A stretch of 64,000 bases of DNA, taken from the NCBI GenBank assembly GCA_016858145.1, contig JAEHOE010000035.1, positions 899,507 through 963,506 of the forward strand, in the 5' to 3' direction. The position numbers were made by a program, and so were the translations under genes. The notes below the pieces were generated by a model. That model searched no databases, had not been told where the DNA came from, and was given only the letters and a program-made list of their open reading frames with translations. The stretch's first letter is position 1. Each line of letters begins with the position of its first letter. Source of the stretch: Edaphochlamys debaryana. Lineage: Eukaryota > Chlorophyta > Chlorophyceae > Chlamydomonadales. Below, piece by piece: positions 41,501 through 50,721 of the stretch.

Positions 41501-41583
41501 GGGAGGCGCTCCGCAAGCGCGCCGACGCGGTTCAGTGCCACCTTCACGTTGAGTGGGAGCTGAAGGTATGCTAAAATGGGCAT
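38581..41583 (-). CDS. MYND zinc-finger protein, helical-repeat body; frame breaks at a C homopolymer
   Basis: The C-terminal MYND finger reads CSNPACVSLAGDS, then LLRCSKCRQASYCCRECQ, then HWKAGHKAAC, which supplies the CxxxC...CxxC...CxxxC...HxxxC zinc ligands. MYND fingers bind proline-rich peptides. The last exon is 39983-38581 and the preceding one ends at 40136 with a GC donor (GGAG|GCAAGT), joined in phase. Before the finger come Leu/Ala-rich helical repeats (possibly ARM-like) and a Gly/Ser linker of GGGGSSGAGRSYGG-type repeats at about 38975-39150. The exon upstream (41583 to about 40972, MPILAYLQLPLNVKVALNRV) is in a frame that ends at 40941-40943. The frame leading to the finger (ATG at 40955) would connect with it if the 9-C run at 40962-40970 were 8 C. 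One gene of about 949 aa with a homopolymer slip is the simplest reading; two genes is the alternative. The true start may lie further upstream. Confidence 0.8.
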
Positions 41584-42300
41584 GACTGCGACAGGAAAGC
41601 AAGCAGGCTACAAGCCAGGGCTCTGCGCCGCGCGGGAATGCGTTTGCGTCCTGGTGTGCTCACTTGGTGTAGGTGCGAGCGAGAGGTATGTTATGATGGC
41701 TGTGCGAGACAGATAGTGGGGCAGCGACCTAGGCTTGAGCGCAGCAGCCTGCTTCCATCCCGCTTGAGGCCAGATCCCGCCTTCTGTCCAGAGGCTTTGC
41801 AACCACAGCAATGCCTGTTGTTCGTCCCGGTATGGCCCTAGCGCAGCCTGAGTGCGGTGGGCACCTTTACCTTGTCCGTAACCCAGAGGCACACTTCCCT
41901 GCTGCGCATTTCCGTTGTCGCCACCCTCCTCGTTACCGCACACCTCCGACGTCAGGCTACGTCCTTCCCGTCTGAAGCCACCGCCCTCTTTCTGCTGCAC
42001 ACTTCCGTCGTTCCCGGGCCTGGCTCGTTCCCTCCGACCCTCGAAGCCATCCACAGCAGCCCGGCGCCGGGGCGGCTGCCTTCCTACCTCCGGCCCCTTC
42101 TCGAGGGCCTTCCAGCAGGCTCCGTAGCTGCCGAACCTGAGGCCACGGTGGGCCCGGGAGGGGGGCTGTGCGGTCAGGCCAACGGCCGGGAGGCGTCTCG
42201 GTAGGTTGGCCGTCGGCAGCGGGCGGGCTGATGTTCGGCAGCCTCCGCTTCATGGTCACTATCCCACACTCCTGAATCCCTCAGCCTCCCACCCATCGAT
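41584..42300. other. Upstream region of MYND gene, no gene supported
   Basis: The first few hundred bases should hold the MYND gene promoter and 5' UTR. A TTTTAG|CATACC junction at the start of the predicted first exon could be a splice acceptor, in which case an upstream exon lies here. I cannot identify one. Confidence 0.35.
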
Positions 42301-42309
42301 TCTCCCACC

Positions 42310-42660
42310 TCCATGGCGGAGGAGCACCTCGAGGTGTAGGGTGAGGGAGGGGGAGGGGGAGGCAGCGGGGGGAGGCAGGCTGTGTGGAGGCCCCCCGGCG
42401 GCTCCGTCCCGTCCAGATGGCCTGATGGGTACCCCACTCCCCCCTGCAGGAGGGTGAGGCCGCCGAGGCCGCCGCCCAGGCCGCTGCGGAGGCGGAGCGC
42501 GCCCACCTGGCTGCCCTGGCGGCGGAGAACGGGGGCGTGCTGCCGCCGGAGGCGGGGGGGCCGCCGCCGGGGGCGGCGGATGGGGTGCACGTGGGCAGAG
42601 CGGGCGTAGGAAGACGGGACACCAGCATCAGAGGCAGGAGCAGGCGTACCAGGCCGCACA
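42310..42660 (+). pseudogene. Stray partial copy of SWR1 exons 37-38
   Basis: From 42449 the DNA repeats SWR1 exon 38 (27215 onwards) at roughly 90% identity. The encoded EAAEAAAQAAAEAERA is identical, and AALAAENGGVLPPEAGGP follows as in the parent. The intron acceptor CCCCCTGCAG just before it is also copied, and a shorter match to the end of exon 37 (GCGGAGGAGCACCTC) lies at 42314-42328 with an in-frame TAG after it. Retained intron sequence means a DNA-level copy rather than a retrocopy. The last part (QEQAYQAAQ, then a GTGAGC donor-like site at 42662) resembles the Gln-rich tail of SWR1, but that match is weak. Confidence 0.75.
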
Positions 42661-43084
42661 GGTGAGCCTGTCACTGCGGCTGGCTGTAGGGCTGCCAAGG
42701 CAGCAGCAGGTAGGTGCCAATAAGGCGGCGCCCTTCAGTGGGGCCGCGGAGCTGCAGAGCTTGAGCCCGGGTTGTGGGTTAGGCACGGTCCTCGGAGCAG
42801 GACTCGAGCCTCAGGCTACGCGAGCGGGCGGACACCGGAGGCGTCACATGGCGTGCATGGTTTGCCGCATGCGTCGAGTGGGCTGCGGTGAGGTGAGGGG
42901 AGACTGGCTCCCTCGCTCCCGTCGGCCTTGCATCCGTGCCACCGGGGACCGGGCCAGTGGCCCGGTGCTGGCTCAGGCGGCCGCATGTGGGAAGGCGTGT
43001 GAGCAAGGGGCGGGAGCGGCTCGGCAGCTGCCGGCTGATGACGCACGACCCACGTCATCAGGAGGGGCGAGTGCCACTCGAGCA

Positions 43085-43790
43085 CTCGGGTGGCACCGAA
43101 TGAAACTGCAAAGGCCTAGCTGTGCAGCTTCGTCGGTCCAGACGGGGGCACCAAGGTGGGTGCTTGCCGGTCTGCCCCCTCGCGGGCTCTGCTGGAGGGA
43201 CGCAAGGGGCTGAGGTCTCGAGGGGCTGAAGTTTGTGCCACCCATAGCAAGGCCGTACAGCATGGGCGGGTGAAGCAAGGGGGTCTAAGCTCGTGTCACA
43301 CACCTAGAGCAGGGCGCCAAGGCTAAGGTAGGGTGTAGCAGTTGCGCTTTCGCTGTGCCTCATGTGTTGCTGCTTCGCCCTTCTACACCCAAGATGCCTC
43401 TTGTGCCTGTCCTTGTGCCGTCCCTAGGCTGACGGCGGACCCTACGTGGCGGCTTCTAACAATCGGGACACCTGCGCGTGCTGCGGCGCCTGGGGCTGCC
43501 GTGGGGCGTGTCCTCTGGCGCAGACGACAATTTCGCAGCAGCCATCGGTTCCGGAGCAGACCTGCACACCTTTCGCTGTATGGTGGAGGAGAGCGGCCCG
43601 GTGGACTGGGCGATGGCGAAGACGGAGGCCGCGAAGCTGCAGCAGTCGGGGCGCGCCACAGCTCAGGTGATGCTGGCGTACGTGGATTGAGGAGCAGCAG
43701 GCCGCCGCTGCGCAGGCCAGCCGGGGGGCGGGCGAGGCGTCCGGGTCCGGCCAGGGCACCAAGCTGCAGGGGGAGTAGGGCTTGAGGGGT
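43085..43790 (+). pseudogene. 3' remnant of a third F-box-like/ankyrin paralogue (copy C)
   Basis: At 43085-43260 the sequence matches the intron of copy B (36150-36245), including CGCGGGCTCTGCTGGAGGGA and the GGGGCTGAAGTTTGTGCCAC string. A TAG acceptor at 43427 precedes ADGGPYVAAS, the family's last exon. A short deletion then shifts the frame before LRVLRRLGLPW (43470 onwards) relative to copies A and B. A second shift near 43680 separates the VDWAMAKTEA part from the family tail WIEEQQAAAAQ, which ends at the stop near 43778. No exon 1 is present. Two frameshifts and a missing 5' half make it a pseudogene. Confidence 0.8.
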
Positions 43791-45155
43791 GCCAGGTGCG
43801 TATGCTGCTGGGGAACTGGGGACTCGCGCTTGTGTAAGGCCTCCGCTGTGTGATCTGGCGAAGGGGCTTGTTACAGGCGTGGAGGTAGGCGGGCGAGGCG
43901 GGCGCTCGTGGGGTCATGCAGCCCGGGGGTTCATGGGGCTGGTGAAGGCTGTCTGAGGCAGGGCCGGGGCCGGGGCAGGGTTCGGCAGGCGCAGAACTGC
44001 AAAGGCAAGCTGGTCAAAAAGCAGGGGTGGCGACAACGCAGGGCTGCGAGGGTTTGACCGCCAGGAAATAAGGCTGTTGTGGGAGGTCTTCCCGGGCTTT
44101 CCTTGGGACCGAGGGCAGATAAGGTCTTTTCCGTTACCTGTACCTACCTAGCGGTGTCCGTGTAGATAAGACCGGGCAGCTAAGTCTGTGCCGAGGGTTG
44201 CGAGTCCCCCGACAACCTGCTATCAACGCGTTAAAGCTCGGTTGGAGTTTAGTGCGCCCACGGTTACCACGGGGAATGGGTCGCGTAGCAGATGGTGAGG
44301 GGCTCAGCCCTTTTCCGCCCCCATGGGGGCGCCCCGCTTGTCCGTTACCTGTACCTATGTCTGGGGCACGACCCCAGGTGCAAGACTCGGGGTTGGAGAT
44401 GCCCGAGGGGCAAAGCTGAGGGGTGCATGCTAGCGGAAGGGGCCGCATGCTCGCGTCCCAGCCTTGCCCGTGAGAGCAGATCAGAGTAGGGCGAAGGGGA
44501 TGCCCGGTGTGTAGTTTCGGGCAGTACCAATATGGGAGGGAGTAATGAGCTGGTCAGTGACATCGGCTTGTTGTGGCAAAGAGGCCGGTAGGCCTCCCAC
44601 CACGTGGTTGTCGGGCTGGGAGGTCCGACCCGAGTGACTCTGGAAGCTTGGGCGAAAGCGCGGGTTGTCGGGTGGCTTACAGCGTGTTTATGTGAACGGC
44701 GCCATGTGTGTGTAGAAGTATGCTGTCTGACAGTGAACTTGTGGTCGAGTCTGCCCTGTCCCCGCTTGGGGGCCGCGCGCGGCCCAGCATAGTGCCCCGA
44801 GTCCCAGCTGTGCTGGCAGGCTAAGGGCGCCACCGGTGCGTCCATGCAGCGCTTCCTCGTCCAACCGTGTAGAGTAGAGGGGGCATAGGGGAGGGTCTGG
44901 CCAGTCCCGGTACGGCACTGGAGAAGTCAGGGTCGAGGGGCGGGGGGGTAACGGGGTTCAAGACGCTGCGGGCGTGTCTTCCACGGCACGGACCTACGCC
45001 CTTCATGTTGTCCTCCCGACAACATCATACTATACTACGCTCCTGCGTCCTCCGTTAGAAGCTCACATAACACTGCTGGGCACGTTCGGCCGATCGGCCT
45101 TGGCGCACAAGACGAGCTTCCAAACAACTGTTGCGGCTACTGGGGACTGTGCGTC
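43791..45155. other. Intergenic region upstream of EMC10
   Basis: No coding exon supported. A 16-bp direct repeat TCCGTTACCTGTACCT occurs at about 44131 and 44341. A relatively AT-rich patch with ATACTATACTACG (about 45027-45040) lies about 120 bases upstream of the EMC10 start and could be part of its promoter, but this is only a guess. Confidence 0.35.
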
Positions 45156-47405
45156 ATGGGGCATAGAAGCCTGGCACTCGTGCTCTTGGCGTTGAGCTTC
45201 GCCGGCCATGCTCGCGGCGCCGCTCTGACCGTGGAGCACTCCTTCGGCAACGGACCCTTCCTGCCAGCTGGAAAGCTCGTAGGCGACGTCAAGGTAAGGC
45301 CCTGGTCGGGATGCTCTCGCGGCGATCCCGCTCATGCGACACTGTGTGCTCTGCGCCGCGGTGACCACCGCCATGTCAGGACGTCGTGATGACCTGGGAG
45401 CGTGAGGAGTCCCTAAGCAGCGCCGAGGAGGAGCTGCTGGAGAAGGCGATCAAGGAGGACGGGTGCGTGCCTTCACGGGGTCTTCCGCGCACGGGCCGTT
45501 GCCTCCCGGGGCTCGGGCCGAGGCCGGGGTGGTGGCCGGGCATGGACGCGCGGAGCGGCATTTGGTGGAGGCCCATCAAAGGGAGGGACTCGCTGGCTCA
45601 CTAGTGTGCCTGCCGAAAAGGGGTTCGTGTTTGCAGGGGCAAGGCGGGGGCGGGAGGCGGGGGGCTTGCCCCAACCGCCTTGGTTGCAGCAGGCCTGAAG
45701 GCAGCGCGACCGCCACTGTAGGTGTGCCCTGCAGCTCGCAGGGCGCATGCTAAGCCAGGTATCGGTCATCGCCAGGCACATCACCAGACCTCCTGCCTTT
45801 TCCTCCCCTCCCCGCGTTCCCCCCTTCACCCACCGCCCAGGCTGTACCTGCTCCGCGTCCAGACCCCCCGGGGCACCCTCCTGAGCTCCGTGCGGGCGGC
45901 CTGCCTCAAGGCCCCCGGCTTCAAGGAGCAGGTGGGGGGTGGGAGGTGGGAGGAGGGGCTCGGAGGTGGGGCGACAGGCGGGGAGGGGGTGCGTGGCCAT
46001 GTAAGGGAGAGCCTGACCGGGGGGCGGTGTGGAAGGCCCCGGCAGGAGCGCATGCGACACGCGAGGTACTGCAGAGGCAAGCCAGGTCAGACGAGCCCTG
46101 CTGAGGCTGCTTCCCATCACCCCCTATCCCGCGCTCTTACCCCACCCTTCCTGGTGTCAAGGATCACCCCAAACTTCCTCCTGCCCCTCCCCCCAGGCCG
46201 AGGTCCAGGCCGACCGCAGCGGTGCGCTCCTGGCCTTCTCCTACTCGGTGCCCGCCTGCTCCCCCGCACACGCACATGGAGACGGAGAGGGGGCCGAGGC
46301 CGCCCCTGCCGCCTCGTCCGCCCCCGCGCCCCGGTCCGGGGCGCTGCCTGTGCGCGTGCTGCTGCCGTTCGCGGGACCCCTGCTGGTGGCACCGGATGCG
46401 GCGGGCGACTTCGTGGGTGCGTGGGGGTGGGGGCGGGGGCGGGAGGGGGGTTGTGGGTGGGGAAATGAGGGGAGGGGTGCAAGAAGCATCTTGCGTGCAT
46501 CCTTACCGTTCGCCGTGCCTTCACCCCCCTCCCACCCTCTCCTCCCCTCCCCTCCAGATGTGTCCATGGACGCCCCCGACCCCTCCCTCGCCGGTGCCGG
46601 TGCCGGGTCCGGTGCCGCCTACGACCCCAGCGCCAAGCCGCGGGCAGCGGCGCAGGCGGGAGGCGCGGCGCAGCGCAAGGGCGGGCCCCCGCCGCCAGAC
46701 GAGCGCACGTGGCTGCAGAAGAACTGGTGGGGAGGGGGGAGGGCGGTTATGGGATGGGGGGTTCCAGGACAAGGGCTGGAGGGATCGGCGGGTGAGAGGT
46801 CATCACCCGTAGGGATCTCTGTAAGCCCCCTGTAACATAGGGGGTAAGCGGGGGGGGGGCGGGAAGGTGAGGGCGGGGGATATGGAGGCCAGCAAGGGGG
46901 CAATTGAGGGCAGAGCGGGGCGTCAGGCTGGCCTCCTGCATCACGATTAGGTTCGTCGGAAGCTTCGCCGACACCTCTGCCCGACGGCCTGTCTCGCCTG
47001 AAGGGTTTGTTCTAAGGTTGACTCCCAACCTCCGTCCCACTCCTCACCCCACACCTTACCACGCCGCCCTTCCATGGCACAGGATGTTCGTGGTCGCCGG
47101 CGCGCTCATGGTGGGTGGGGCTGGGGGCTGTGACCGGGGGCTTCACCCATGTACGAGCGCGGGCCTCCTCTCACTGTTGGTGACGCTTCCGGTCTCCTGA
47201 GACCCTTCTCTAGTGCCGATGACGGGCGCTTCTGGAGTCCGTGCAGGTCTTCCACCTCTCCCAACCATCCTCACCCTGTCCGCCCCGTGCCCAGGTTTTC
47301 AACGTCATTGCCAAGGCCAACGCGCCGCCGCCTCCGGGCGGGGCCCCGGCGGCGGGCGGCGGCGGCGGCGGTGGCGGCGGCGGCGGAGCCGTGGCGCGCC
47401 GGTAA
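45156..47405 (+). CDS. EMC10: ER membrane protein complex subunit 10 homologue, seven exons, 279 aa
   Basis: EMC10 is a lumenal subunit of the ER membrane complex, which inserts tail-anchored and some multi-pass proteins into the ER. Exons: 45156-45293, 45380-45462, 45841-45931, 46197-46416, 46558-46726, 47083-47110 and 47295-47405; phases are consistent and give 280 codons. Residues 1-22 form a signal peptide (SLALVLLALSFAGHARG). The start of the mature part, ALTVEHSFGNGPFLPAGKLV, is the typical EMC10 opening strand. LYLLRVQTPRGTLLSSVRAAC, with SGALLAFSYSVPAC later on, fits the beta-sandwich core. The C-terminus has ERTWLQKNW followed by a single membrane span (MFVVAGALMVFNVIA, about 235-249), as in membrane-anchored EMC10 forms. 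Odd points are an Ala/Pro-rich insert (about 135-165) and a Gly-run tail after the span. No other EMC subunit is nearby. Confidence 0.85.
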
Positions 47406-49300
47406 TCGGCCCTGCCGACGTGACGAGGCTTGGGGGCGCCGGGACATGCGCCACAGAGCTTTACTGAGCTTGCTACCGTGCTGTTGGAAGTCTTGACCTG
47501 AGCTCTCTGTAGTCTACCCGGAGCACGCGCGAGGGGTGGTTGTCCGGCTGGGCCAGCTTGCCCGACGGGTGTTGTCCCTCATCGCTGCGTACGGGTGGCA
47601 TGGTTGTCACATCTGTGGGAAGGTGACCCCAGGCCGTCTGCGTCTGTGCGAGCCGTACGCCATGCGATGTACAGTGGCTGGTGTTGGGGAGGGAGTCAAG
47701 CACATGGCAGGGCGGAACTCAGCTTGGGTTTCCCACCCGGCCAAGTTTGAGCGGTTGAAAGGTGTCCGTATCCCGCCTAACGTCCGTGAGGGCCGTCTGC
47801 CGGGCCTTTCATGGCGTGTCGGAGGTAGACTGATGTCCCGTTGGGGTCTGGCGATGAACGCTGGGGCCTGAAGAAGGTGGCTGCTTATGCGGCATGGCAT
47901 AACCGGAGACGCCCCAAGCTCGGACGCGGCCCATGCCAGCCATGTAATCCTCTGAGCAAGTTCCCGATGGGCTCATCTTGCCATCGTGACTGTCGAGCTT
48001 CCAGCCGCGGCAAGCACAGTGAAGTCTGGCTGGACTGGGGCCGGCGGGGAAAGACGCGCAGGGTTTCGTGCCTGCAGGACGGTCAGCTGTCCGCAAGGCG
48101 GAGCCTGCCCATCGCCACCTACTCGCATTGGCTATCACAACAGAGGCTTATCTAAAGCATGCTGAAACCCAGCGCAGGTCAGCTCACGCGACTGCCGAAC
48201 GATATGCGCAAATGCCGACCGTGGCCATACCTCCATAATGAAAAGAACCAATCCGTCAATAAGTAGGCGTACGCAACAGGAGACGCGGCGGCTTCCGCAT
48301 CTGAAGTCGCTAGCCGAGCTTGCACTTTGCGTTGACCTCCTGGGCCCTTCAGACAAAACACGTGTGAGCAAACTCATCGACTAGCTGAGAGGGGCATGAG
48401 TAGTCACTTCTGGCTGCGCGAACCCGTGCAGCTGATGGCATCTGTCAGGGCAGCGTTTTGGCATCCCCCAGAGGAGCACGCTCCACAGGCTGCAGAACAT
48501 GCGCCTAGCACCGGGGGCAGCCCGTAGCCCCTGATCACTGGAAAAACTGAGCTATAACGGGCCCACTCGCGGCATCCCACGGCGTTCCCTTGTGGCTTGA
48601 CCTTTCACGGCGCCACTCCTTACCCGTCGCCCACAGGTCTCACACCTGGGTTGGCTGAGCCGCGGGGCAGTTGAAGAGCACTCAGCTCTGGAGCTTGACG
48701 CCAGCCGCTCTGGCGGCGTTGACGGGAGCTGCAGGCCCGGATACTCCACTCGAGCGCCTGTTTGCCAACCGTTGGGGAAGCGACATCGCCTGTGAGGCCG
48801 GTGGCGTCAGGGTCGCCACCCAAGCCCCACCCTACCACGTCCGGCCATTGTGTCAGAATGTGGACTGAGGTCCTTGGGAGGCCAACGGCTTGCAAGGCCT
48901 CAGGGCCAGCGACAGCAGGCCGGGGGCTCCGAGCGCGGGCGCTCTTGACGTGTTTCAGTCCCCTCGTTGCTCTCCAACCGGCACCGGCCAGACGTGTGCA
49001 CCTACCACCCCACCCCCTTCCGTCGTGCAGGTCAGCCCGCGGCCACCCCAGCCGCTTCAAGGTTAAAACTCTGGCGCCGGTGCAGCGTTGAACGCTACTC
49101 GCCTGTCGCCAGCAGCGGCGGCGGCGGTATCGAACCTCCGCTGCGTGGGAGGACCACGTCTGGTAGTTGGCATACCCCGGCATTGGCGGTTGGGGGCAGA
49201 CCGCGTCATCGGGGTATCAGGGTGGGTATCGTTATAGCTCCAGGTGACAGCTTGCTAGATGGCCCCTCTCTGCTGGCTCTTGCCTAAACCCGCCTCCCGG
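47406..49300. other. EMC10 3' flank and intergenic region, no gene supported
   Basis: The stretch at 48130-48400 is more AT-rich than its surroundings and may be a decayed insertion. The frames at 47536-47871 (plus) and 48620-49183 (minus) have no recognisable domain. TGTAA, the volvocalean polyadenylation signal, occurs at 47943-47947, about 540 nt after the EMC10 stop. Confidence 0.4.
47943..47947 (+). promoter_or_regulatory. Candidate TGTAA polyadenylation signal for EMC10
   Basis: TGTAA replaces AATAAA as the polyadenylation signal in Chlamydomonas and its relatives. This is the first such string I find downstream of the EMC10 stop, giving a 3' UTR of roughly 550 nt, a normal length for the group. 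A five-base match is weak evidence by itself. Confidence 0.3.
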
Positions 49301-50721
49301 CAGATGTGCACATGAACGCCCCCGTACCCTCGCCCCCCGACCACCCCTACCGGTGGCTTGAGTTCTGAACAGGTGCTTCCCTTGAAGTTTCCGTGTCTGG
49401 GCATCCCTCTTTCGGTTCCCCAACCCAACATGCCTCAATCCCTCGTTCCCCGAACACACCTCCTTTCAAACCCGCCCTCTCGGTATCCCCCACAGTCCCG
49501 CGGCCGCCTCATGGCCGCGTGGAATGCTTCCCTTGACTCCGCCTTCGTTCATCCGCACGGTGTGCGGCCCACGTGCAACGGCCTGCCCCTGCTGCGCGGA
49601 GAAGCCCAGAAGCAGCGCCTGGTCTAACGCCAGAGCAGCGCGGTGGCCGCAGCGGTGCAGTGGCGGAGGCGGGGGATGCGGGTGGAGGCGGAGGAGGCCC
49701 GAAGTTCAGCGGGGCGGCTGCGGGTGACGCAGGGCGGCCGTGACGGCGATGTGGGTCGCGGCCGTCGCGGCTGCTTCCGCTGACGCTGCCACCCAGACGC
49801 CTGCCGTTCCCGCGGGCGCCGCCGCCGCTAACAATGGAGGTACTGCACGCGCGGCAGCCGTCAGCGCAACGATATCAAAGCCCTGAGCAAAGGCCGGGCC
49901 ACCCCGTACCAATCAAAACCACGGCCCAAGACCGAGCTGGCCTCCTTGTCTATGGGGGGCCGGAGGTGAGGAACAGAGGGGCAGAGAGTTAGCGGGCTGC
50001 GGGGTGGCGTGTAGCGGTCAGCACGGCCCCTGCTGTACGCTGTGGACGGTACAAACCCGCCATGGTGTATGCCTCCAACACCCTCTCCGTCCTCTCACCT
50101 TGACCCTCCGCCCTGTCTCCTCTCCGTCCGCAGCGGGCCTCAAGCCTGGGGGCGCCAAGAACTCACGCTCGGGCAACCGCCAGTGGCAGACAGGCGGCGC
50201 GGGTGCGGCGCCGTGCGGCTGTGCGAGCTGCTCGTGCGGGGGTGGCCCCACATGATTCCGAGGTTGACCAGCCGCGGTTGTGCCGTAAGGTGCCCGTAGC
50301 GAGGGGCGTGGGGCGGAGGGGCATAGGGTGCAGCAGGGGCTGTTGAGGCTGAGCTTGGCTTAGCTGACGCGGACCTCACCTACGGCCCATGGTGGGCACC
50401 GCCGCCTCCCTTCACCGCCATGCTGGAACATTGTCTTGTTGCTGGTCAACCCTTCCCCCTCCCCCCTCGACCTGCCTGGGCCCCTCTTCCCCACTTCAAG
50501 TCCTGACGCCACCGCTGTGATCCGTCTTGGCCGGAGGCGGTCGTGCCCCCGCCTCCCCGGCCCCTCTCTCCACCCCAGGGTTGAAGCATTGCAGAAGGGC
50601 GCTGCCGGGGCGGGCGGGACACCGGCAGTTGGGGCAACGACAAGGCGCCGCCGCCCAGCAATCACCAGGTGGGGGCGGCCGCACGATACCGGACCTGCTG
50701 ACGGGCTACACCCGCCCACAG
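49301..50721 (+). other. Possible 5' exons of the 50-54 kb gene, not resolved
   Basis: Acceptor-like junctions precede several biased segments: about 50134 (GLKPGGAKNSRSGNRQWQT) and about 50594-50669 (GNDKAPPPSNHQ in phase with the next exon). None has a unique reading frame, and I cannot identify a start codon. A frame from 49511 (MAAWNASLDSAFVHPHGVRP) ends at 49627 and may or may not belong here. Confidence 0.3.

Noticed and set aside
49120..49210. tRNA-like B-box on the minus strand (GGTTCGATACC)
   Set aside because: Stem pairing of the T arm is imperfect and I cannot fold acceptor, D and anticodon arms around it.
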